Assembly: GCA_021790075.1 (NCBI GenBank)
Contig: JAJYIN010000090.1
Location: forward strand, 1 to 8,080
Source of the DNA: Actinomycetes bacterium
GTDB lineage: Bacteria; Actinomycetota; Thermoleophilia; BMS3ABIN01
DNA: 8,080 bases
Reading direction: 5' to 3'
The stretch's first letter is position 1, and each line of letters begins with the position of its first letter. Positions 1 to 6,663 of the stretch are shown piece after piece. The notes beneath the pieces are model-generated. The model was given only the letters and a program-made list of their open reading frames with translations. It made no database searches and was not told where the DNA came from. The translations under genes and the position numbers were made by a program.

Positions 1-363
1 GGTGACGGTTTTTTCACCGGAGAAGTCCACGGCCTGCTGAATGCCCTTGGTCGCGAGCGGCTGTGCCGTAAATGCCGCGGCTGACTGCGTGGACGCCGGT
101 GGATAAATCTTGAGCTCCAGGTCACCGGAGAGGTTCGCGCCACCGCCATTCAGGGAAATGTTGAAAGTGACCTTGTCGCCGGGATGATAGATGAGACTGT
201 CAGTGGTTACGGTCAGGCCGGCGTCGGCCGCCATGGCGGAGCGGTTCCCAGCGACGGCGGTTGCCAGAAGCAAGAAGGAAATGACAGAAAGGAGAACGAA
301 AAGAGTCCCCGGTACACACCGCAGCAATCCGGGAAATGCCGGGTTAAGTTGCTTTCTTTTCAC
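1..363 (-). CDS. Exported protein with N-terminal signal peptide and MG2/Ig-like beta domain, 3' part missing
   Basis: This reading frame is open to the left edge, so 121 N-terminal codons are seen and the C-terminus is missing. With the GTG start at 363, the protein opens with a basic segment (MKRKQ), then a hydrophobic stretch at about residues 20-38 (LFVLLSV, SFLLLATAVA). Plausible signal peptidase I sites are AVA|G near 38 and AMA|A near 45; there is no lipobox cysteine. The mature part contains YHPGDKVTFNISL, the Y-x-PGD-x-V pattern typical of MG2/bacterial Ig-like domains, so an extracellular beta-sandwich protein is inferred; its function is unknown. An AAGG lies 6 nt before the GTG. 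An in-frame ATG at 438 would add 25 residues, but it has no Shine-Dalgarno and would make the n-region unusually long. It is divergent from the otsB-like gene. Confidence 0.75.
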   Translation of the reverse strand, partial: MKRKQLNPAFPGLLRCVPGTLFVLLSVISFLLLATAVAGNRSAMAADAGLTVTTDSLIYHPGDKVTFNISLNGGGANLSGDLELKIYPPASTQSAAAFTAQPLATKGIQQAVDFSGEKTVT

Positions 364-423
364 AGGGGGCCTTGATTTGTTTACAGGCTTGAGACGATCC
401 GGACGCCCGTGCCGGGCGCGGCG

Positions 424-450
424 AGCATATGATAGCATAGCGCCAGTCAA
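424..450 (-). promoter_or_regulatory. Candidate promoter for the exported-protein gene
   Basis: On the minus strand, TTGACT (450-445) is followed after a short 15-bp spacer by TATGCT (429-424). This would start transcription about 50 nt before the GTG at 363, which would favour that start over the ATG at 438. The -35 is good, but the spacer is 2 bp shorter than optimal. The rest of the 364-492 gap between the two divergent genes holds nothing else clear. A TATGAT at 428-433 on the plus strand could serve otsB as a -10, but no matching -35 is visible. Confidence 0.3.
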
Positions 451-492
451 CTGAGGGCAGCGCCGGAAACATCCCCAATAACTTTCTACCAT

Positions 493-1338
493 ATGACCGG
501 AAAATCCTTGAAACAAAAGAAAGCGGTCACCAGCTCACTCGACGAGATCGAGGAAACCCTCGAGCCAATCATCAATGATCCTGGCAACACGGCCATCTTC
601 CTGGACCTGGACGGCACCCTGGCTCCGATCAAACCCCGGCCGGAAGAGGTGGCAGTCCCGCCCGAAGTCAGCAAGCTCGTGCGCAAACTGGGCAAGCGCT
701 ATCTGGCCGTGACCGTGGTGAGCGGCAGGCCGGCTACGGAGGCCAAACGCATCACCGGCAACGCCGAGCTGGCCTACATCGGCAACCACGGGTTCGAGAC
801 GATGCTTCCCGGACACGCGGTGGTAGTCTGCGACGAGGCCCAACCCTACGTTCCCAAGATCCGGGAGTTGCTCGAATATGCCAGGTCCCAGGCGGAAATG
901 GTGGATTCGGGCATCTGGCTGGAAGACAAGACCGCCACCATGTCTTTCCATTACCGCCGCGCTCCGGACCATGACGCCGCCTATGAATTCATTAAAAAAC
1001 TCTTCCTGCCCAAGATAGAAAAACTGGGCCTCACCATTATCGACGGCCGCAAGGTGGTGGAAGTCAGGCCGCCGGTGGAAGTGAACAAGGGGGTTGCGGT
1101 AGGAGCCCTGATGGACCGCCTCCAGGTGCGGAAGGCGCTCTACGCCGGCGACGACACCACCGATATTGACGCCCTCAAGGAACTGCGCAAGCGGTGCCGG
1201 CGCAAACAGCTGACGGTCGGCGTCGGCGTCATCTCCGATGAGATGCCTCTCACCCTGCCCAGGTACTGCGACCTGATGGTGGAGCGGATCAGCGGGATGG
1301 AGATGATCCTGCAGTTGCTGGCGGGCGAAGAACTCTAG
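493..1338 (+). CDS. otsB: Trehalose-6-phosphate phosphatase (HAD superfamily, OtsB-like)
   Basis: The 281-residue protein has the complete HAD phosphatase signature. Motif I is DLDGTLAPI, with nucleophile D38 and acid/base D40. Motif II is VVSGR (S77), the motif III lysine is K199 in NKGVAV, and motif IV is YAGDDTTDIDAL (D220, D221, D224). The arrangement and the NHGFE segment at 98-102 are typical of trehalose-phosphatases, which hydrolyse trehalose 6-phosphate to trehalose in the cytoplasm. The length is normal for OtsB (about 250-280). The ATG at 493 has no evident Shine-Dalgarno. A TTG at 508 has a weak GGAAAA before it and would remove only five residues. No otsA is in the window and the downstream neighbour is convergent, so the gene appears to be transcribed alone. 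A related sugar-phosphate phosphatase acting on another glycoside (such as a glucosylglycerol- or mannosylglycerate-type phosphate) cannot be excluded from sequence alone. Confidence 0.9.
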   Translation: MTGKSLKQKKAVTSSLDEIEETLEPIINDPGNTAIFLDLDGTLAPIKPRPEEVAVPPEVSKLVRKLGKRYLAVTVVSGRPATEAKRITGNAELAYIGNHGFETMLPGHAVVVCDEAQPYVPKIRELLEYARSQAEMVDSGIWLEDKTATMSFHYRRAPDHDAAYEFIKKLFLPKIEKLGLTIIDGRKVVEVRPPVEVNKGVAVGALMDRLQVRKALYAGDDTTDIDALKELRKRCRRKQLTVGVGVISDEMPLTLPRYCDLMVERISGMEMILQLLAGEEL

Positions 1339-1372
1339 CAGCGGCTTTCACATGAGCCAGCCCTGCCGGTTG
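1339..1372. terminator. Weak hairpin in the convergent gap, possible bidirectional terminator
   Basis: The 36-bp gap between the convergent otsB and de-N-acetylase genes can fold. CAGCGGC (1339-1345) pairs with GCC-G-GTTG (1365-1372), giving seven pairs including one G-T and one bulged G around a 19-nt loop. No real T-tract follows on either strand, so this is at best a poor intrinsic terminator. Confidence 0.2.
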
Positions 1373-1374
1373 TT

Positions 1375-2133
1375 CTACTTCCCAACTGCTGACGGACGCA
1401 TAACTGTGGCAGCAACAGCGGCGAAGCCGGCAAACCGCCGCCGGGTGTAAAACTCGTAGGCCAGGCGCCCGGGATGAGGCCGCACGCCGTAATCGCGCCC
1501 CGAGGGGACGCGCCGGTATGGTTCCCCCTGCAAGTGGACCATCATCGGTCCGCCCCTGAGCGCCAGCAGCGGCATCAGGATCGCCCGCTGACTCCTGTAC
1601 ACGGACACCAGTTTCCTTTTCATCAACCGGTCCTTCAGTTTGAGCCGGGTTTCCTGGCGGGGGGTTGCATCAGGAATGAACCGGCCGATGGCAATAGTTC
1701 TCGCTCCCTGTCTGTGGTAAAGAGGAAATTCATAAAGGGCGCCGCCCAGGCCTGAACGCCTCATGGCTGCAGCCGCCGCCAGCTGGGCGGCGTCGTGATC
1801 CGGATGGCCGCCCTCAAAAGCCGGTACGAATACGGAAGCCGGTTTTTCCCTGGCCATCAGCGGTATCAGCCTTCTGACGATTTCTTCCACATGGTCAAGG
1901 GCGCCCCCATCGGGAAGCCTGAGGCAGTGAATACTTTCCCGCGGGATTCCCAGCAGTTCCATCGCCCGGCAGGATTCCGCTTCCCGCTTGTCACCACCCA
2001 GGCCACCGCGTGTCAACCAGACCGGCGTCACCGGCCCTTGCCGGGCCAGGTGACGCATGGTGGCGGCGATAAAGAACTCATCATCATGATGAGCAAAGAG
2101 GAAAAATGCGGGGGTTTGGGGAACGCCGTTCAA
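1375..2133 (-). CDS. PIG-L/LmbE family zinc-dependent de-N-acetylase
   Basis: The 252-residue protein begins with the PIG-L signature AHHDDE (residues 14-19), a variant of the usual AHPDDE. H15 and D18 are the expected zinc ligands and D17 the general base. GGHPDHD at 108-114 supplies the third ligand, H113. The family removes N-acetyl groups from GlcNAc-containing substrates (GlcNAc-PI, MshB, BshB, teicoplanin-type deacetylases); the substrate here is unknown. No signal peptide is seen, so it is probably cytoplasmic. The TTG at 2133 is the first possible start after the upstream TAA, and the first ATG (residue 26) lies beyond the catalytic motif, so a rare start is effectively required. The ribosome site is poor (GGGTG, about 7 nt upstream). 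It follows the PHP-glycosyltransferase gene by 18 nt in the same frame and is probably translated by coupling. The C-terminal 30 residues are basic and hydrophobic. Confidence 0.88.
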   Translation of the reverse strand: MNGVPQTPAFFLFAHHDDEFFIAATMRHLARQGPVTPVWLTRGGLGGDKREAESCRAMELLGIPRESIHCLRLPDGGALDHVEEIVRRLIPLMAREKPASVFVPAFEGGHPDHDAAQLAAAAAMRRSGLGGALYEFPLYHRQGARTIAIGRFIPDATPRQETRLKLKDRLMKRKLVSVYRSQRAILMPLLALRGGPMMVHLQGEPYRRVPSGRDYGVRPHPGRLAYEFYTRRRFAGFAAVAATVMRPSAVGK

Positions 2134-2151
2134 GGCACACCCGGCCGGCGT

Positions 2152-4803
2152 TTACTGCGAGGGGTCGGCCGCCAGGGTGCCGCGGCTGAGCAGGAACTCC
2201 AGTGGCATGGCTGTTTCCGTTTCAGCGTCGCCGGTGTCAGGGCGCGCTGCTGAGAGGGGTTGCCACCGGTTGACCAGGTCTAGATACGTCTCAAAGAGAT
2301 CGCCGAACACCTTCTCCCAGGAGCGCTCCTTCGCCAGGTTGCGGGCCGCCCGGGACATGGAGGCGCGCAGCCCGTCGGCGTCCAGCAGCCGCTCGATCTG
2401 CCGGGTAAAAACGGGAACGCTTCGGCTGGGCGCAGTCAGCCCGCTGATGCCGGGGTCGATGTTCTCGAGCGGCCCGCCCGTGTCGCACAGGACTACCGGC
2501 AGGCCCGACGCCTGTGCTTCCAGGATCACCTGGCCGGAGGTATCGACGCTGCCGGGGAACACGAACAGGTCGGCCGCGGCGAAGGCGCGGGCCAGATCCT
2601 CGCCATCGAGCCAGCCGGTGAAAGTGGCGCTGCCACCCAGCACGGCCTCCAGCTCGCCCCGTATGGGCCCGTCCCCGACCAGAGCCAGATGGGCGTCAGG
2701 GCGCCGCTGGGAAAGCCCGAGATAACAATCCGCCAGGACACCCAGGTCCTTTTCACGCGACAGGCGCCCGGCATACAGGATGATCTTCTTGTCACCGCCC
2801 CCGTTCCCGTTACCGTCCCCTCCCAGACGCCGCCGCCATTCCTGCGTCCGATGGGCAGGGGAGAACCGGTCCGAATCGATGCCCTGGTAGAGGATGGCCA
2901 TCTTGTGCTGGTCCAGGCCGTGATTGGCGAGATCGTGGCTGGTGTAAACCGAGGGGGCAAAGACCAAGTCGCTGCGGCGGTAGAACCAGCGCGTGAAGGT
3001 CCAGGCCGCCTCCTCGTTGAGCTTGTCATTCGTGATGCTCCCGATCACCCGCGGCACATCGGTGTGAAAACTGCTGACCAGCGGCACCTGCAGGATGCGC
3101 GAAACCAGGAAAGCCACCATGCCCATCGGCCCCGGGGTGGCCGCATGGATGACATCTATCTGCTGCTCTTCGCAGTACTTGACGATCTCAAGCACCGGCG
3201 GGATGGCCAGGTCCAGCTCGCCGTATTCGGGCAGGTTCGCCGAGGTCACCGGCGGGAAGCGCACAGCCCCGGCATCGGCGGTTGAATGCCCGCCGCAGCA
3301 GATGATGTCAAGCGGCCGCTCCTCCTGGCGGCAGTACCGGCCCAGCCGCTTGAGGATGCTCGTTACCCCGTTGACCTCGTCATAAGTGTCGGTGAAAAGA
3401 CCCACGCGCGGCCCGGCGTTGCGGCCGGCTGTTGCGGGGACGCCGCCCATGCCGCCGCGGCCGCCTGCGCCCAGGTCGAGGCTGTCCTTGGCAATCCCGC
3501 CAGGCGCCGGCGAGCCGAAGATCTCCCGGTCCAGGCGCGCGAGAAAATGCCGCTGGCGGGCGTGATAGTTGGCTGCCAGCGAGTGCGGGAAAAGCAGGAT
3601 CTGCAGGGCCACCAGCCGGCCGATCACATCGAGCTTGTCGACAAAGTTGGAGATGTTGAGGTCGGAAAGGCCGCTCAGCGTCGAGCGCATGCCGGTGGCC
3701 CAGACCGCGTTGAGCAGCGAGAAAAGCTGCTCATGGAACACCTCTCCACCACGGCGGCCGCTCTTGAAAGTATCGATCATCAGCGACATCAGGCTCTGAC
3801 GCAGCTCTCCATCCGACATGACCGTCTTGAACAGGCTGGCGGCGCTGTCGGCGCCTATCGCCATCGACATTAGCTGCATCCATTTGCGCCCGTCATCGCC
3901 GGCAGAGCCCAGCAGGCCCAGGGAAGACCAGCCCGACAGCGCCCGCAAGCCGCCGCTCCGGCGCCTGTTTTTCCTGTCACTGCCACGGGCGGCGCCATGG
4001 GCGAGGAGCCCCAGCATGGTATGGGCCAGCTTCTGGGTGCTGCCATGCTCCCCTTCAGTACGGCTGCGCCCTGCTTTCACCTCTGCTAGAAAATCGGCAA
4101 TACTGTCAACCGGCCGCGTCAGCGTGAAGGCGCTGGCGATATCGAGGCCGCCGTGGTCGTCCGAGCCGGCGGTGAAAGTGATGGGTCCCGTCGTGAGCGG
4201 AATCAGGTCGTGCTTGGCCGCCAGTTCCGTCAGTTTTTCCGGAGTGCTTTGCTCGGCCAGCCGGCGGCTGAAGGAATTCTCGCGCTCGAGCGTGGAGCCG
4301 TTGTGGACTTCCCAGATGGGGAAGAGCAGCATCAGCCGCTCGATGTGGCCGGGGGTCAGCTCGCCGCCCAGGCGGGTCAGCGGATGGGCCAGCACGTAGA
4401 GGATATCCTCCCGGTGCAGGTAGGAAACCAGCTCGTACATGTTGCGCCTCAGCTGCCGGGCTTCCTGGTGCTGCCGCTCGGTGATGCCGAGAGCCAGGAC
4501 GTGCAGCTTCACATCCTCATCGGGGAAGTAAGCAGTGATTTCCTCGCTGATGAAAAAGTCATCCCGGTCAGCAAGGCGGAGAGCACCCTCGATGGTGTTG
4601 TGGTCAGTGAGGGTGACATAGGTCATCCCCCGCTCCTTGCAGGCCCGGTAGGCGGTTTCGGGGTCGGTGTTGCTTTCGCCGACGCCGGCCTGCCGGAGCA
4701 CCCACAGGTCGGATTCCAGGGAAAAACGGGTATGAAGATGGAGGTCAACCCGGCAATCGGCCGGATTATTTCCGGAAAAGCGGGGGAGTCCGTGCAATTT
4801 CAC
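2152..4803 (-). CDS. Fusion protein: PHP metallohydrolase domain, helical middle region, GT4 glycosyltransferase
   Basis: Numbering is from the GTG at 4803 (883 residues). Residues 16-245 form a PHP domain with the expected metal-ligand motifs: DLHLHT (H22, H24), TDHN (D67, H68), E87/E88, LH101, AH140P, EVH167N and GSDDH (D215-H217). Residues about 255-430 are mostly helical, matching nothing I recognise. A Gly-rich linker (431-464) leads to a GT4 GT-B glycosyltransferase (465-870) with FTDTYDEVNGV, SSFHTD, GIDSDRF, LYAGRLSREKD, VGDGP and a D754-x7-E762 version of the E-x7-E donor-site motif within DTSGQVILEAQASGLPVV. The NGV-type N-terminus resembles MgtA/PimB-like alpha-mannosyl- or glucosyltransferases using nucleotide sugars, so a cytoplasmic lipid or polysaccharide glycosylation role is inferred. 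An in-frame ATG at 4830 would add nine residues but has no Shine-Dalgarno, while GGAGG lies 5 nt before the GTG. It is the first gene of an operon with the PIG-L deacetylase. Confidence 0.88.
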   Translation of the reverse strand: MKLHGLPRFSGNNPADCRVDLHLHTRFSLESDLWVLRQAGVGESNTDPETAYRACKERGMTYVTLTDHNTIEGALRLADRDDFFISEEITAYFPDEDVKLHVLALGITERQHQEARQLRRNMYELVSYLHREDILYVLAHPLTRLGGELTPGHIERLMLLFPIWEVHNGSTLERENSFSRRLAEQSTPEKLTELAAKHDLIPLTTGPITFTAGSDDHGGLDIASAFTLTRPVDSIADFLAEVKAGRSRTEGEHGSTQKLAHTMLGLLAHGAARGSDRKNRRRSGGLRALSGWSSLGLLGSAGDDGRKWMQLMSMAIGADSAASLFKTVMSDGELRQSLMSLMIDTFKSGRRGGEVFHEQLFSLLNAVWATGMRSTLSGLSDLNISNFVDKLDVIGRLVALQILLFPHSLAANYHARQRHFLARLDREIFGSPAPGGIAKDSLDLGAGGRGGMGGVPATAGRNAGPRVGLFTDTYDEVNGVTSILKRLGRYCRQEERPLDIICCGGHSTADAGAVRFPPVTSANLPEYGELDLAIPPVLEIVKYCEEQQIDVIHAATPGPMGMVAFLVSRILQVPLVSSFHTDVPRVIGSITNDKLNEEAAWTFTRWFYRRSDLVFAPSVYTSHDLANHGLDQHKMAILYQGIDSDRFSPAHRTQEWRRRLGGDGNGNGGGDKKIILYAGRLSREKDLGVLADCYLGLSQRRPDAHLALVGDGPIRGELEAVLGGSATFTGWLDGEDLARAFAAADLFVFPGSVDTSGQVILEAQASGLPVVLCDTGGPLENIDPGISGLTAPSRSVPVFTRQIERLLDADGLRASMSRAARNLAKERSWEKVFGDLFETYLDLVNRWQPLSAARPDTGDAETETAMPLEFLLSRGTLAADPSQ

Positions 4804-4813
4804 CGATTCCTCC
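4804..4813 (-). promoter_or_regulatory. Ribosome binding site deciding the GTG start of the PHP-GT4 gene
   Basis: The minus strand reads GGAGG (4813-4809), then AATCG, then GTG (4803). This is a near-ideal Shine-Dalgarno at 5-nt spacing, and it lies inside the extra codons that the alternative ATG at 4830 would use. Confidence 0.75.
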
Positions 4814-4927
4814 GCAGCCGGGAACCGCATGTTGATATGGCTGTGGAATCATTCATTTACAGGCATGGGAAGCAAGCACCAGCCGGCGCATCCTGTGGGA
4901 ACTCCCCATCTGTCCTTTCAACGCTTA

Positions 4928-4956
4928 ATCTTACGGAATATCGCGGCGGGGAGCAA
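4928..4956 (-). promoter_or_regulatory. Candidate promoter of the PHP-GT4/deacetylase operon
   Basis: On the minus strand TTGCTC (4956-4951) and TAAGAT (4933-4928) are separated by exactly 17 bp. The -35 matches consensus in only three positions and the -10 in four. It would give a leader of roughly 115 nt before the GTG at 4803. A second weak option is TTGCTT with AATGAT nearer the gene (about 4845-4875). Confidence 0.27.
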
Positions 4957-4968
4957 GACGCAGCCAGC

Positions 4969-4997
4969 TTTACACACCGCCTGACGGCGGATAAAGT
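4969..4997 (+). promoter_or_regulatory. Sigma70-like promoter of the small ORF-selA-selB operon
   Basis: TTTACA (4969-4974, five of six matches to TTGACA) and TAAAGT (4992-4997, four of six to TATAAT) are separated by exactly 17 bp. Transcription would start near 5004, about 23 nt before the ATG at 5027 and just upstream of its ribosome site. This is the best promoter match seen in the window. The 4804-5026 gap between the divergent operons otherwise holds only the minus-strand candidate promoter and the inverted repeat in this promoter's spacer. No tRNA-like fold, including selC, was seen in it. Confidence 0.55.
4977..4990. promoter_or_regulatory. Inverted repeat in the sel promoter spacer, possible operator
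   Basis: CCGCC-TGAC-GGCGG is a perfect 5-bp inverted repeat with a 4-nt centre, lying wholly between the predicted -35 and -10 hexamers. A protein bound there would block RNA polymerase or remodel the spacer. In a GC-rich genome a 5+5 repeat can arise by chance, so only its position makes it notable. Confidence 0.35.
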
Positions 4998-5016
4998 AGG
5001 CTCAAAATCATGTCTT

Positions 5017-5023
5017 GGGAGGA
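5017..5023 (+). promoter_or_regulatory. Ribosome binding site of the small ORF upstream of selA
   Basis: GGGAGGA (5017-5023) lies 3 nt before the ATG at 5027. It decides against a TTG at 5015, whose reading frame would begin inside the Shine-Dalgarno itself. Confidence 0.7.
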
Positions 5024-5026
5024 CGC

Positions 5027-5233
5027 ATGTGCAATGATGAAACTCTGGACGCAGTCCGGGACCGCGCCGGCCAGCTGGTGAGGCATGCTGACGAGCTGAG
5101 GCGGAAGTTCAACGATATCGAAGAGGAATTCAAGGAAGGGAACCTGGACAGCGCCGGGCTGCGTGATCTGAGCCGCGCCATTCACCTGGTTGAAACCGAT
5201 ACGGCCGCCTTCGAGAAGATCCTTGGGGGCTGA
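5027..5233 (+). CDS. Small acidic helical protein of unknown function, first gene of the selAB operon
   Basis: The 68-residue product (MCNDETLDAVRDRAGQLV...) is not recognised. It is rich in Glu, Asp, Arg and Leu, has no membrane segment or signal peptide and a single Cys at position 2. Residues about 6-40 (AVRDRAGQLVRHADELRRKF and the following IEEEFKEG) look like an amphipathic, possibly coiled-coil helix. A turn at GNLDSAG and a second helix to the C-terminus follow, suggesting a helical hairpin. The strong ribosome site at 5017-5023 and the coding-like composition support a real gene. It ends with TGA at 5231-5233, only 3 nt before the TTG of selA and in the same frame, so it is co-transcribed and probably translationally coupled with selA. 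Its place suggests a link to selenium metabolism, but that is inference from context only. Confidence 0.75.
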   Translation: MCNDETLDAVRDRAGQLVRHADELRRKFNDIEEEFKEGNLDSAGLRDLSRAIHLVETDTAAFEKILGG

Positions 5234-5236
5234 CGC

Positions 5237-5274
5237 TTGCCGCGCCGTGAGCAAAAAGGAAAGGCGGCGGGCGG
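5237..5274 (+). other. GC-rich hairpin covering the selA start codon
   Basis: In RNA, 5237-5247 can pair with 5265-5274. Five uninterrupted G-C pairs (5243-5247 with 5265-5269) are followed, past a single bulged G5242, by three more G-C pairs and two U-G pairs, closing a 17-nt purine-rich loop (5248-5264). The TTG start lies in the base of the stem, 3 nt after the UGA of the upstream gene. Ribosomes finishing the small ORF would melt it, which would couple selA translation to its neighbour. Pairing was judged by eye; no folding energy was computed. Confidence 0.35.
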
Positions 5275-6663
5275 ACCCTCGCTGAGGGATATACCCTCGG
5301 TGGAGGAACTGCTGGAAACGCGGCTGCTAAAGACCGAGGCCGCCCGGCACGGGCGGCCGCTCGTGGTCAGCAGCGCCCGCCGGGTGCTGGAGCGGCTGCG
5401 CCGTGATATCCGCGCCGGCCGGCCGGTGACGAGGGCCGAGCTGCAACCGCGGCGCCTGGCCGCGGCGGTGAGGAACGATGCCGCCGGCATCTACCGGCCG
5501 AGCCTGAAACCCCTCATCAACGCCACCGGAGTCGTGGTGCACACTAACCTGGGGCGCTCGGTGCTGGCGGATGAGGCCATCGAAGCGGTGCGACGGACGG
5601 CTGCTGCCTACTCCAACCTGGAATACAACCTCGACCGGGGCAAGCGGGGCTTGCGCCACGATCACATCACCCGCATCATCACGGAACTGACAGGCGCAGA
5701 GGACGCACTTGTGGTCAACAATAACGCCGCTGCCGTCCTACTGGCCCTCACCGTTTTCGCCCGCCGCAAGGAGGTACTGGTCTCGCGGGGCGAGCTGATC
5801 GAGATCGGCGGCTCCTTCCGTATTCCCGAAATCATGGCCGCCAGCACCGCCAAGCTGGTTGAGGTCGGCACCACCAACAAGACCAAACTCTCTGACTACG
5901 AAAAAAACATCGGTAAGTCAACGACGATGCTGCTGCACGTCCATTCCAGTAATTACAAGGTGGTCGGTTTCACCGCTGAGGTTTCCATCGCCGAGCTGGC
6001 GCGCCTGGGGCACGAACGCGGCCTCCTGGTAATGGACGACCTCGGCAGCGGCGCCCTCGCCGGCCTGCCGGCTTTCGCCGATGAGCCTTCCGTTAAGGAC
6101 GGTCTGGCCGCCGGGGCCGACGTCATCACCTTCAGCGGCGACAAGCTGCTGGGGGGTCCCCAGGCCGGCATAGTAGTGGGCAGCCGTGAGGCGGTCGGAA
6201 AGATGAAGGCCCACCCGATGGCCCGGGCCGTGAGGGTGGACAAGATGACGCTGGCGGCGCTGCAGGCGACCCTGGCGCTTTACCTCAACCCGAAGGAAGC
6301 GCTCAAAAGGATCCCCACGCTGAGGATGCTGGGCGAGAAACCGGCTTCGATCCGGGCGCGGGCGCGGGAACTTGCCGCCGGCCTCGAGGAGGCCCTGGAC
6401 GGGGCGGCGGCGGTCACGGTCGAGAAGGCCGCCTCCAAGGTGGGCGGCGGCGCCCTGCCGCTGCTGGAGCTGGATTCCTATGTCTGCGCAGTGAGCCCGG
6501 CGGCCTTGCAGGTTGACGAACTGGCCGCGCGCCTGCGCCAGACCAATCCGCCCGTGATCGGGCGCATCCATAAAGACAGGCTCCTGCTGGACGTGCGGAC
6601 CATCCTGCCGGATCAGGCGGCGCCGGCCGTCGCGGCGCTGGGCCAGGCAATCTCGCAATCAAG

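Noticed and set aside
184..454. Two overlapping plus-strand frames at the left end (184-375 and 191-454)
   Set aside because: The minus-strand frame here encodes a convincing signal peptide and Ig-like domain; the plus frames are its shadows.
4890..4905. Near-palindrome around GGGAACTCCC in the divergent gap
   Set aside because: It is only four paired bases with a mismatched centre, is not placed at a promoter element, and is expected by chance.
4831..5026. Possible selC (tRNA-Sec) or riboswitch in the gap before the sel operon
   Set aside because: No T-loop GTTCGA-type sequence, acceptor stem or UCA anticodon arrangement was found on either strand, and only short weak hairpins occur.
4153..5037. 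Long plus-strand frame of about 294 codons opposite the 5' part of the PHP-GT4 gene
   Set aside because: It lies antisense to the conserved PHP motifs, has no recognisable domain and ends inside the sel promoter and small ORF region. It is a by-product of GC-rich codon use.
5247..5285. GTG at 5247 followed by an AAAAAG run, which might be an alternative selA start with -1 frameshifting
   Set aside because: The frame is only a dozen codons long, has no ribosome site, and the simple TTG at 5237 already gives full-length SelA.
5918..6658. Minus-strand frame of about 246 codons opposite selA
   Set aside because: It is antisense to highly conserved SelA motifs, including the PLP lysine region, with no protein family features of its own.
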